Positions 1 through 6,008 of a DNA stretch of 6,008 nt are shown here, piece after piece. The DNA lies in NCBI GenBank assembly GCA_021778375.1, contig JAJYCM010000174.1, positions 1-6,008 of the forward strand. Direction: 5' to 3'. Made by a program: the position numbers and the translations under genes. Positions within the stretch are counted from its first letter, which is position 1. Every line of letters starts with the position of its first letter. The DNA comes from Bacteroidota bacterium (GTDB taxonomy: Bacteria; Bacteroidota; Ignavibacteria; Ignavibacteriales; Ignavibacteriaceae). The notes under the pieces are model-generated. The model had not been told where the DNA came from. It saw nothing but the letters and a program-made list of their open reading frames with translations, and did no database searches.

Positions 1-111
1 GTTTTTGCCGGCGGCGATATTGTAACAGGAGGCGCTACGGTAATCCTTGCTATGGGCGCCGGAAGAAAAGCCGCTGCTGCTATAAATGAGTTTCTTAATA
101 GTTCCAATTGA
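1..111 (+). CDS. gltD: Glutamate synthase small subunit-like flavoprotein (GltD family), C-terminal fragment
   Basis: Frame 1 is open from the first base and ends at TGA 109-111, giving 36 C-terminal residues; the start lies outside the window. The fragment opens with VFAGGDIVTGGATVILAMG and continues GAGRKAAAAI. This is the conserved last FAD-contacting segment (GD motif followed by the helix that closes the FAD domain) of the GltD family. In glutamate synthase this subunit passes electrons from NADPH through FAD and Fe-S clusters to the large subunit, which makes glutamate from glutamine and 2-oxoglutarate in the cytoplasm. Related enzymes with the same tail (NfnL/SudA ferredoxin:NADP oxidoreductases, PreT-type dehydrogenases) cannot be excluded from 36 residues, so the family is firm and the exact enzyme is not. 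A hairpin and a new promoter candidate follow, so it is probably not in the same transcription unit as the efflux genes. Confidence 0.78.
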   Translation, partial: VFAGGDIVTGGATVILAMGAGRKAAAAINEFLNSSN

Positions 112-127
112 ATTCGACTACATAGCC

Positions 128-149
128 GGATGAACTCTCATGTTCATCC
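128..149. promoter_or_regulatory. Perfect 8-bp inverted repeat: gltD-side terminator hairpin or efflux-operon operator
   Basis: GGATGAAC (128-135) and GTTCATCC (142-149) are exact reverse complements around a 6-base loop (TCTCAT). The only T-rich follow-up is CTTTAT, which is weak for an intrinsic terminator. The stem starts 17 bases after the upstream stop codon, a normal place for a terminator. It also covers the position of the -35 element that would pair with TATAAT at 164-169, where a repressor would bind. The sequence does not decide between the two roles. A 22-base palindrome of this form is in the size range of TetR-type operators, but no regulator gene lies in the window. Confidence 0.6.
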
Positions 150-169
150 CTTTATGTGAACTTTATAAT
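141..169 (+). promoter_or_regulatory. Putative sigma-70-type promoter of the efflux operon
   Basis: A perfect TATAAT -10 hexamer lies at 164-169. At 17-bp spacing the -35 position is TGTTCA (141-146), which matches TTGACA at only three of six bases, so the promoter is -10-led and may need an activator. No extended -10 TG is present. Transcription would begin near 175-178, leaving a 5' leader of about 25-28 bases that includes the ribosome binding site at 192-196. The -35 region overlaps the inverted repeat at 128-149. AT-rich DNA yields chance TATAAT boxes, and Bacteroidota-type sigma factors prefer a different consensus. Confidence 0.4.
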
Positions 170-202
170 TAACTTATTTCTTAAAAATAATAGGGGCTCT
201 TT

Positions 203-1549
203 ATGAAAGAGCGTTGTTACTTTGTTTTTATCTGGATAAGTTGTGTAATCTTTTTCGGATCAGACGTCGTTTCAGCTCAGCATGATACACTTACCTTTAC
301 TCTTGATGCTGCTATTAGCAAAGCTTTAGCTAATAATTGGGATATCCAATTAGCGAAAAAAGATATTGAAAGATCTCAAGAGCAAATTAGTGAAGCATAT
401 TCTAATGCATTTCCGAGGATTGATTTTACCGGAAATTATACTCGCAATATAATGCTGCCTGTTTTATTTATTCCTCCGAATAATCCTTTTAATCCAACCC
501 CAAATACCCAAACAATCGAACTCGGTTCAAAGAATAGTTTTGCTGCAACTTTAGGTTTAACACAGGTGTTATATAGTCAGAAAGTTAATACAGCTATAAA
601 AATTGCCGGTGAATATGCAAATTATTCAGTGATAGGAGAAAAAGCTGTTAAGCAATCGGTTACATTGTCTGTTAAAAAAGCTTTCTATACAATTTTGATG
701 GCTCAAGAAATTGTAAAAGTAACCCGGCGTAGCTACGAATCGGCTGATGCAAATTACAAAAATGTGGACGCTTTGTTTAAGCAAGGTGTTGCATCTGAAT
801 TTGATTTGTTGAGATCTCAAGTGCAGGTAGCTAATGTACAGCCGGCACTTATTCAAGCGGAAAATAATCTTGAGCTTGCTAAAAGCATGTTGAAAAATTT
901 ATTAAATATTGATATGAAAACCCCGGTAAGGGTAAGCGGCAATTTTGATTATCAAGAAATCCCTTCAGATAAACTTGTTGAAGCAGAAGACAACGCAATT
1001 AATAACAGTCCTCTCGTTCAACAATTAAAAGTTCAAGAATCCTTGCTCGATAAAAATGTTGACGTAGAACGTTCTGATTATTTTCCGACTCTTGCTTTCT
1101 TTGGGCAATATCAGTATCAAACTCAGGATAACACTTGGAAAGTACGAAATTTTAATTGGGCAAAAAGTTTCATGCTGGGGGTTCAAATTACCTACACTTT
1201 ATTTGATGGATTTGGGCGTGGCGCAAGAATCCAACAGGCTATAATTGATAAAGAAAAAGTAGGGATTGGAAGGCAAAAATTGGAAGAGGGATTAAAAGTT
1301 CAAGTGTTGCAAGCTCAGCTAAAAATGGATGACGCTACAAAGAGAATTCATGCCCAGGAAAAAAGTCTTTCTCAAGCAGATAAGGCTTTAAAGATTGCTT
1401 TAACAAGATATAAAAGCGGAGTTGGTACTCAATTAGAGATAATTGATACTGAAACAGCGTTGACAATGGCACAGACAAATTATTCTCAAGCAATATATGA
1501 CTTTCTAATTTCTAGAGCTGATTGGGAATATGCGGTTAGCGTTTATTAA
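203..1549 (+). CDS. TolC-family outer-membrane efflux channel
   Basis: 448 residues, the usual length for this family. The protein forms the trimeric outer-membrane barrel and periplasmic alpha-helical duct of a tripartite efflux pump. Start ATG 203 is supported by AGGGG at 192-196 (6-base spacer) and by a signal peptide: MKER, a hydrophobic stretch at about 5-20, and a signal peptidase I site VSA|QH after residue 25. No lipobox is present, unlike OprM/CusC-type channels. The internal duplication typical of TolC is visible. Repeat 1 has helices from about 34, strands at about 71-82 and 112-125, and the FKQGVASEFDLLRSQ helix start at 192-206. Repeat 2 has helices from about 256, strands at about 295-306 and 322-336, and the matching YKSGVGTQLEIIDTE at 403-417. 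The protein ends in an aromatic residue (Tyr448). A proline- and asparagine-rich stretch at about 86-105 probably forms an extracellular loop. It is the first gene of the operon, 45 bases before the preferred adaptor start. The substrate cannot be inferred. Confidence 0.95.
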   Translation: MKERCYFVFIWISCVIFFGSDVVSAQHDTLTFTLDAAISKALANNWDIQLAKKDIERSQEQISEAYSNAFPRIDFTGNYTRNIMLPVLFIPPNNPFNPTPNTQTIELGSKNSFAATLGLTQVLYSQKVNTAIKIAGEYANYSVIGEKAVKQSVTLSVKKAFYTILMAQEIVKVTRRSYESADANYKNVDALFKQGVASEFDLLRSQVQVANVQPALIQAENNLELAKSMLKNLLNIDMKTPVRVSGNFDYQEIPSDKLVEAEDNAINNSPLVQQLKVQESLLDKNVDVERSDYFPTLAFFGQYQYQTQDNTWKVRNFNWAKSFMLGVQITYTLFDGFGRGARIQQAIIDKEKVGIGRQKLEEGLKVQVLQAQLKMDDATKRIHAQEKSLSQADKALKIALTRYKSGVGTQLEIIDTETALTMAQTNYSQAIYDFLISRADWEYAVSVY

Positions 1550-1576
1550 TAAATGAGATTGAATAATTTCAAAGCA

Positions 1577-1582
1577 AAGGAG
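1577..1582 (+). promoter_or_regulatory. Shine-Dalgarno AAGGAG that decides the adaptor start
   Basis: AAGGAG lies 12 bases before ATG 1595 and downstream of the in-frame ATG 1553, so it cannot serve the latter. The spacer is longer than ideal. The sequence just before ATG 1553 (the end of the channel gene) holds no purine-rich site. This supports initiation at 1595. Confidence 0.6.
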
Positions 1583-1594
1583 AAATATTTATAT

Positions 1595-2650
1595 ATGAAC
1601 AAGATAATATATTTCAAATTCGAAAGACTTTTAATGATCATAATTTTATTTGGCTTTTATTTAGCCGGCTGCAGTAAACAGAATGCAAATAGTAAGGAAA
1701 ATGTATCTGCCCTAAATGCGATTCCTGTGGAAGTAGGAAAAATTCAAAGAAAAGATTTTCAGATTACAAGAAATTTTACTGGAACACTTGAAGGGGAGGA
1801 ACAAGCAAATATTGTTGCAAAAATTCAGGAGAGAATTACTTCGATAAAGGTTAAAGTCGGGGATAGAGTTAAACCCGGCGATATTATTCTTACATTAGAT
1901 AAGTCAGGTGCATCATCACAGTACTACCAGGCAAAAGCAAGCTTTGATAATGCCGCTCAAAATTTGGAAAGGATGAAAGCTCTTTATGGTGAAGGTGCGA
2001 TCGCAAAACAAATGTTAGATGGCGCCCAGACAGCATTTGATATATCCAAAGCAAATTTTAATGCCGCAAAAAGCATGGTTGAGTTGGAATCTCCTATTTC
2101 TGGGATTGTTACTCTGATAGACGGGAATTTGGGTGACTTAACAGTTCCAGGTAAAGTAATTGCTACAGTTGCAAGTATTGAAAATATGAAAATCTTGTTC
2201 AATGTAAATGAACTTGACATGCCAAGTTTTGCAGTTGGACAATATGCTGAAGTATTTTCCGAGCTAAAACAAGATTTAGTGAAACAGGGAAAAATATTTC
2301 AAATAGCAAAATCTGCCGATATTCAATCTCGAAGTTTTGAGATTAAAGCGATTTTCCAAAACACAAATGATAAATGGTTTAAGCCTGGAATGTTTTGCCG
2401 TGTTAATGTTCAACTGAATTCTGTAAAGGGAGCTTTGGTGGTTCCGAATAAGGCGATTGTAATTCAAGACAATAGAAAAGGTGTATATGTTATAGAAAAT
2501 AACCACGCATCTTTCAGAACAATAAAAACAGGAAATACTAACGGCGATTTAACGGAAATAATAAACGGCTTAAAAGAAGGTGAAACAATCGCAACTGCCG
2601 GAATGAATAATCTAAAGGAAGGTAGCGCTGTTTCAGTTTCAGGAATCTGA
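1595..2650 (+). CDS. RND efflux periplasmic adaptor lipoprotein (HlyD/AcrA-type membrane fusion protein)
   Basis: 351 residues from ATG 1595; the frame is open upstream to ATG 1553 (365 residues). I prefer 1595 because AAGGAG precedes it and the product then has a normal lipoprotein signal: basic N-terminus, hydrophobic core at about 12-22, and lipobox LAGC with Cys26 as the lipidated residue. The adaptor links the inner-membrane pump to the outer-membrane channel. Domains in order (1595 numbering): first half of the lipoyl domain at about 68-102 (VKVGDRVKPGD), a short alpha-helical hairpin at about 106-160, second lipoyl half at about 164-194 (SPISGIVTL), beta-barrel at about 196-271 (WFKPGMFCRVNVQL at its end), and membrane-proximal domain at about 279-351 with the family ending GLKEGETIATAG. 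The hairpin tip carries Arg126 and Leu130 of the channel-contact RLS motif but Ala137 replaces its Ser. It ends 29 bases before the pump gene. No sequence feature fixes the substrate. Confidence 0.93.
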   Translation: MNKIIYFKFERLLMIIILFGFYLAGCSKQNANSKENVSALNAIPVEVGKIQRKDFQITRNFTGTLEGEEQANIVAKIQERITSIKVKVGDRVKPGDIILTLDKSGASSQYYQAKASFDNAAQNLERMKALYGEGAIAKQMLDGAQTAFDISKANFNAAKSMVELESPISGIVTLIDGNLGDLTVPGKVIATVASIENMKILFNVNELDMPSFAVGQYAEVFSELKQDLVKQGKIFQIAKSADIQSRSFEIKAIFQNTNDKWFKPGMFCRVNVQLNSVKGALVVPNKAIVIQDNRKGVYVIENNHASFRTIKTGNTNGDLTEIINGLKEGETIATAGMNNLKEGSAVSVSGI

Positions 2651-2679
2651 AGAATAAATTTTATATTAAAAGGAAATTT

Positions 2680-5600
2680 ATGAAATTAGCTGACGTATCG
2701 ATCCAGCGCCCGGTATTCGCAACAATGATGATCTTGGCGTTGATAGTTCTCGGATTATATTCCTATATGAAGCTGAATGTTGACCTATATCCAGACGTTG
2801 ATATTCCATACGTAATTATTACAACTGTGCTGCCGGGAGCCGGTCCCAATCAGATTGAAACTGATGTTACAAAAAAAATTGAAGATGCGGTAAATCCTAT
2901 TTCCGGAGTTGACTGGATTCAATCATATTCAAGAGAAGGCGTTTCAGTTGTAGTTATTGCATTTAAACTTGAGGTCGATGGAAAAGTCGCTGCCCAGGAT
3001 GTTCGTGAAAAATTATCCGCCATTAAATCAAATCTACCTACTGATATAGAAGATCCGGTGATCCAGCGATATGATCCTGCTAGCTTACCTATAATGTCTT
3101 TGACCGTTTCAGGAAATGAATCAGATAAAGAAATCACCACATTAACAAAGAATATAGTTAAAAAGAGGTTGGAAAATATACCTGGAGTCGGCTCGGTTGA
3201 TCTTGTCGGAGGCGCTGAAAGGGAAGTGGAGATATCTGTTAATGCAGAAAAGTTGAAGGCTTACGATCTATCAATTCAAGATGTGATTCAAAGCGTTGGA
3301 GCGTCAAATGTCGAGATACCCGGAGGGAACCTTATTGAAGGCTCACGCCAACTATTATTAAGGACGATGGGAAAATTTGTAAATGTAAGTGATTTTAACC
3401 GCGTTATTGTTGCAGTAAAAAAAGGGAAACCAGTTTATCTTTCAGATATTTCTTCAGTAACTGATGGGATAAAAGAACAAACTAGTCTTACACGGGTAAA
3501 TGGGAAACGCGCAGCGGGTTTAAATATCATAAAACAATCAGGAAGTAATACCGTTAAAGTTGCCGAAGATGTAAAAAAACAATTAGAAAAAATTAAAAGT
3601 GAATTGCCTGCCGGTGTAAAGGTTTCCGTTGCTCAAGACAATAGTGTATTCATAAAGGATTCAATAAACGATGTTCTTTTTGATATTATTTACGGAGGTT
3701 TACTTGCGGTAATTGTCATTTATCTTTTCCTGGCAAATTTTAGAGCGACAATTATAAGCGCACTAGCTCTCCCATCTTCAATTATTGCCAGTTTTATTAT
3801 CATGTACGCATTAAACTTTACTCTTAATATGATGTCTTTGCTAGCTCTTTCCCTAGCAGTCGGATTGTTAATCGACGATGCTATTGTGGTAATTGAAAAT
3901 ATTTACCGTCATATGGACCAAGGAGAAACGCCTCTTGAAGCAGCAAAATCAGCATCAGAGGAAATCGGGCTTGCAGTAATGGCTACTACATTTACTATCG
4001 TTGCTGTTTTTATTCCTGTAGCTTTTATGCCCGGAATTGTCGGAAGATTTTTCTATCAATTCGGAATTACTATTTCTGCTGCAGTACTTGTTTCATTATT
4101 TGTTGCTTTTACTTTAACTCCTATGCTTTCGTCCCGCTGGTTGAAGAGGGAGGATGAAGCACTTTCAAAAGAAGGGAACATTAAAAACAAAATATTATTC
4201 TACTTCAATCACTTCTTTGAACTTCTTAGCGTACGTTATAAAGCAGGGCTTGGCTGGGCGCTGTCACACAGGAAAACGGTAGTGTTTGGATCCATAGCAG
4301 TTTTTATTTTTAGCTTTATGTTGATGGGAAGTTTAGGAAGCCAATTTTTCCCTGACAGTGATCAGAATGAATTTACAATTGTAATAAAAGCAGCTCCGGG
4401 CAGTTCTCTTGAAGAAACCAGTAATGTGTGCGCTAAAATCGAAAATACACTTAATAAATACCCGGAGGTTACGACAGTTTTAACAACTATAGGCTCCGGA
4501 AATAACCCCGTCACACAAGCAAATATTTTGGTAAAGTTGGTTAATAAAAGTAAGGGACGTAAAAGTGATAAAGAGATAATAAGTAGTTTAAGGAAGAAAT
4601 TACAACTCATCCCAGGTGCGAATATAAGCTTTCTTCTGCAAGGAGGTCCAGGAGGAATGCAAAAGCCTGTTACTCTCAGCGTTCGAGGTGAAAATTTAGA
4701 TGTGATTGCAAAATATGCTGATACTGTTGAATCAATTGTTAAATCTATACCCGGAACTGTTGATGTTGAAAACAGTCTTGAAGTTTCTAAACCTGAAATT
4801 CGTTTAATAATAGATAGACAAAAAGCCTCAGACATTGGAGTAAATCCTTTATTGATAGCATCTTCAGTACGTGCTATGGTCGACGGTTACGTTGCAACGC
4901 AATTTCAGGAAGGGGATGAACAGTATGATGTAAGAGTGCGTTTAAGAAAAGATGATCGATTAAATGTAAATAATTTATATAATTTAACAGTTAAAAGTAC
5001 AAAAAACCTTCCTAATGGAAACCCCATTATTGTTCCGGTTTCCGATGTTGCTAGTATCGTAGAAGGAGTCGGCCCATCACAAGTAAACCGTTATGCGCGA
5101 CAGAAAGAAATTCGCATTGATGCAAATCTCAAAGGAAGGTTTTTAGGTGATGTTTTAAATGATATTCAAAAAGAAACCAAAAAAATGAACTTTGAACCCA
5201 GTTATTCTGTCAGTACAATAGGCGAAGGGCAGCAGCAGGAAGAAGCATTTGGGAATATTTTACTTTCACTGGCTCTGGCAATTGTATTTGTTTATATAGT
5301 CCTTGCGGCGCAGTTTGAAAGTTTTGTCCATCCTTTCTCTATAATGCTTGCCTTGCCTATGTCAATAATAGGAGCCGTGTTAATGTTATTGATTTTTGGG
5401 AATTCAATTTCAGTAATTTCATTGATTGGTATAATAATGCTGATGGGATTGGTAACGAAAAACGGGATTTTACTTATTGATTTTACTAATGTATTGCGGG
5501 GGCGCGGGCTTTCACGGAAAGAAGCATTATTAAAAGCAGGGCCTACTAGACTTCGCCCAATATTAATGACCACATTTGCAATGATCTTCGGAATGATGCC

Positions 5601-5790
5601 GGTAGCATTAGGACTTGGAGAAGGTGCAGAATTTCGAGCGCCAATGGGACAGGCGGTAATCGGAGGTTTGATAACTTCAACAATTCTAACATTGGTTGTA
5701 GTACCTGTTGTTTATACAATTCTTGATGACCTATCGCTTTCTTATATTAAAACATTTTTTGGAAAAATACTGCTCAGGAAACGAAATTGA
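2680..5790 (+). CDS. RND efflux transporter permease, HAE (AcrB-like drug/amphiphile) type
   Basis: 1036 residues, close to AcrB (about 1049). AAAGGA at 2669-2674 sits 5 bases before ATG 2680. It is the proton-driven inner-membrane pump, expected to act as a trimer. The two-fold RND plan is clear: TM1 at about 9-29, periplasmic loop at about 30-335, TM2-TM6 within 336-485, TM7 at about 531-551, second periplasmic loop at about 552-855, TM8-TM12 within 857-1014. Family starts and ends are intact (SIQRPVFATMM near the N-terminus; PMGQAVIGGLITS in TM12). Proton-relay residues match AcrB: Asp399-Asp400 in GLLIDDAIVVIEN (AcrB D407/D408), Lys927 in GLVTKNGILLIDF (K940), Arg957 and Thr964 in RLRPILMT (R971, T978). 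The DD pair marks the HAE class; metal pumps (CzcA/CusA) usually have a single Asp followed by Gly. The porter loop that carries phenylalanines in AcrB is here about 602-613 (TTIGSGNNPVTQ) and lacks them, so its ligands probably differ. No frameshift or missing segment is seen. Confidence 0.96.
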   Translation: MKLADVSIQRPVFATMMILALIVLGLYSYMKLNVDLYPDVDIPYVIITTVLPGAGPNQIETDVTKKIEDAVNPISGVDWIQSYSREGVSVVVIAFKLEVDGKVAAQDVREKLSAIKSNLPTDIEDPVIQRYDPASLPIMSLTVSGNESDKEITTLTKNIVKKRLENIPGVGSVDLVGGAEREVEISVNAEKLKAYDLSIQDVIQSVGASNVEIPGGNLIEGSRQLLLRTMGKFVNVSDFNRVIVAVKKGKPVYLSDISSVTDGIKEQTSLTRVNGKRAAGLNIIKQSGSNTVKVAEDVKKQLEKIKSELPAGVKVSVAQDNSVFIKDSINDVLFDIIYGGLLAVIVIYLFLANFRATIISALALPSSIIASFIIMYALNFTLNMMSLLALSLAVGLLIDDAIVVIENIYRHMDQGETPLEAAKSASEEIGLAVMATTFTIVAVFIPVAFMPGIVGRFFYQFGITISAAVLVSLFVAFTLTPMLSSRWLKREDEALSKEGNIKNKILFYFNHFFELLSVRYKAGLGWALSHRKTVVFGSIAVFIFSFMLMGSLGSQFFPDSDQNEFTIVIKAAPGSSLEETSNVCAKIENTLNKYPEVTTVLTTIGSGNNPVTQANILVKLVNKSKGRKSDKEIISSLRKKLQLIPGANISFLLQGGPGGMQKPVTLSVRGENLDVIAKYADTVESIVKSIPGTVDVENSLEVSKPEIRLIIDRQKASDIGVNPLLIASSVRAMVDGYVATQFQEGDEQYDVRVRLRKDDRLNVNNLYNLTVKSTKNLPNGNPIIVPVSDVASIVEGVGPSQVNRYARQKEIRIDANLKGRFLGDVLNDIQKETKKMNFEPSYSVSTIGEGQQQEEAFGNILLSLALAIVFVYIVLAAQFESFVHPFSIMLALPMSIIGAVLMLLIFGNSISVISLIGIIMLMGLVTKNGILLIDFTNVLRGRGLSRKEALLKAGPTRLRPILMTTFAMIFGMMPVALGLGEGAEFRAPMGQAVIGGLITSTILTLVVVPVVYTILDDLSLSYIKTFFGKILLRKRN

Positions 5791-5810
5791 TTTTGCAATC
5801 ACTAAAATAA

Positions 5811-5816
5811 AGGTGA
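5811..5816 (+). promoter_or_regulatory. Strong Shine-Dalgarno AGGTGA before the PII-like gene
   Basis: AGGTGA (in the longer AAGGTGAG, 5810-5817) lies 5 bases before ATG 5822. It is among the best matches to the 16S anti-Shine-Dalgarno in the window. It supports the start and suggests that the small protein is translated well. The 31 bases between the pump stop and this ATG contain no hairpin or T-tract, so read-through from the efflux operon is expected. Confidence 0.7.
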
Positions 5817-5821
5817 GTAAA

Positions 5822-6008
5822 ATGAAAGTTATTTTTATTGTTTATCATGATATCCTTGATGATAGAATCGATAACCTGTTTAATGAATTAAAAATTGATT
5901 ACTACACCGAGTGGGGAAATGTAAAAGGGAAAGGGCATCAATCAGACGCTCATCTTGGGACAAGAACATTCCCAGGCTACAATGCTGTGAGGATGATTGC
6001 ACTTCAAA
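5822..6008 (+). CDS. PII-like small signalling protein, N-terminal part (runs off the window)
   Basis: 62 codons plus one base are visible from ATG 5822, in a frame with no stop to the window end. The start MKVIFIVYHDILDDRIDNLF resembles E. coli GlnB, which has MKKIDAIIKPFKLDDVREAL: a first strand, an LDD turn and helix A. VKGKGHQ at residues 34-40 aligns with GlnB VKGFGRQ at 33-39, the end of strand 2 where the T-loop begins. The T-loop itself differs: HLGTRTFPGYN at 44-54 replaces the RGAEY segment that holds the uridylylated Tyr51 of GlnB. This points to a PII-like rather than a canonical GlnB/GlnK protein. PII-superfamily proteins are trimers that bind nucleotides or other small ligands and regulate partners, often membrane transporters. 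The close linkage to the RND operon suggests a role in sensing or tuning efflux, which is inference. The nucleotide-binding residues of the C-terminal half cannot be checked here. The alternative is an unrelated small ferredoxin-fold protein. Confidence 0.62.
   Translation, partial: MKVIFIVYHDILDDRIDNLFNELKIDYYTEWGNVKGKGHQSDAHLGTRTFPGYNAVRMIALQ

Noticed and set aside
174..190. Small inverted repeat TTATTT-N5-AAATAA just before the channel ribosome binding site
   Set aside because: Six A/T-only pairs are expected by chance in such AT-rich DNA, and the hairpin would be too weak to regulate. It does not include the ribosome binding site.
1984..2220. 78-residue minus-strand open frame inside the adaptor gene
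   Set aside because: It is fully covered by the conserved hairpin and lipoyl coding sequence of the sense gene; no independent evidence of translation.
4362..4835. 157-residue open frame on the minus strand inside the pump gene
   Set aside because: It lies wholly within the second periplasmic domain of an intact RND gene in the antisense frame. It shows no domain I recognise and no convincing ribosome binding site, so it is a coding-strand shadow.
5292..5573. 93-residue minus-strand open frame in the region of TM8-TM11
   Set aside because: It is antisense to conserved transmembrane segments, and its composition is explained by the complement of hydrophobic codons.
2680..5790. Heavy-metal (CusA/CzcA) class for the pump, suggested by the PII-like neighbour
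   Set aside because: TM4 has the Asp-Asp pair and IDDAIVVIEN sequence of HAE pumps, and the Lys, Arg and Thr relay residues match AcrB. Metal pumps usually have a single Asp followed by Gly here.
1..6008. Idea of a nitrogen-control cluster: GltD-like gene at one end and PII-like gene at the other
   Set aside because: A hairpin and a promoter candidate separate the GltD-like gene from the efflux operon, and the PII-like protein lacks the canonical uridylylation T-loop. Adjacency of the two is more easily chance; the PII-like gene is linked to the pump instead.
1..6008. Mobile elements, CRISPR arrays, tRNA or rRNA genes, tandem repeats
   Set aside because: The window is almost fully occupied by long conserved genes, and the gaps (91, 45, 29 and 31 bases) contain no spaced repeats, transposase remnants or RNA-gene-like structures.

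Overview
The window comes from an AT-rich (by eye well under 45% GC) Gram-negative bacterium. The outer-membrane efflux channel, the lipoprotein-type adaptor and the AG-rich Shine-Dalgarno sites fit a diderm of the Bacteroidota/Ignavibacteriota (FCB) kind. That placement rests on protein style and base composition only and is tentative.

Layout, all on the + strand. (1) Positions 1-111 are the last 36 codons of a glutamate-synthase small-subunit (GltD-like) flavoprotein gene. (2) Positions 112-202 are a 91-base intergenic region with a perfect 8-bp inverted repeat (128-149), a consensus TATAAT -10 box (164-169) and a good ribosome binding site. (3) Positions 203-5790 hold a compact three-gene tripartite efflux operon in the order outer-membrane channel (TolC family), periplasmic adaptor lipoprotein (HlyD/AcrA family), inner-membrane RND pump (HAE type). 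(4) At 5822, 31 bases after the pump and behind a strong Shine-Dalgarno, a small gene begins that runs off the window. Its first 40 residues line up almost position for position with the start of PII signalling proteins (beta1-alphaA-beta2 and the VKGxG(R/H)Q entry to the T-loop).

How the genes work together: the RND pump (proton-relay Asp399, Asp400, Lys927, Arg957 and Thr964 all present) would use the proton gradient to capture substrates in the periplasm or inner membrane. The adaptor would bridge it to the TolC-like duct for export across the outer membrane. The three gaps of about 30-45 bases, each with no terminator-like structure, suggest one transcript that also carries the PII-like gene. 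The substrate cannot be read from sequence.

Most of the window is an ordinary RND operon. The point most worth following up is the PII-like gene attached to a drug-type (DD-motif) rather than metal-type pump. Lesser points are a palindrome at the promoter that may be an operator, a Ser-to-Ala change in the adaptor's TolC-contact motif, and a divergent substrate-pocket loop in the pump.
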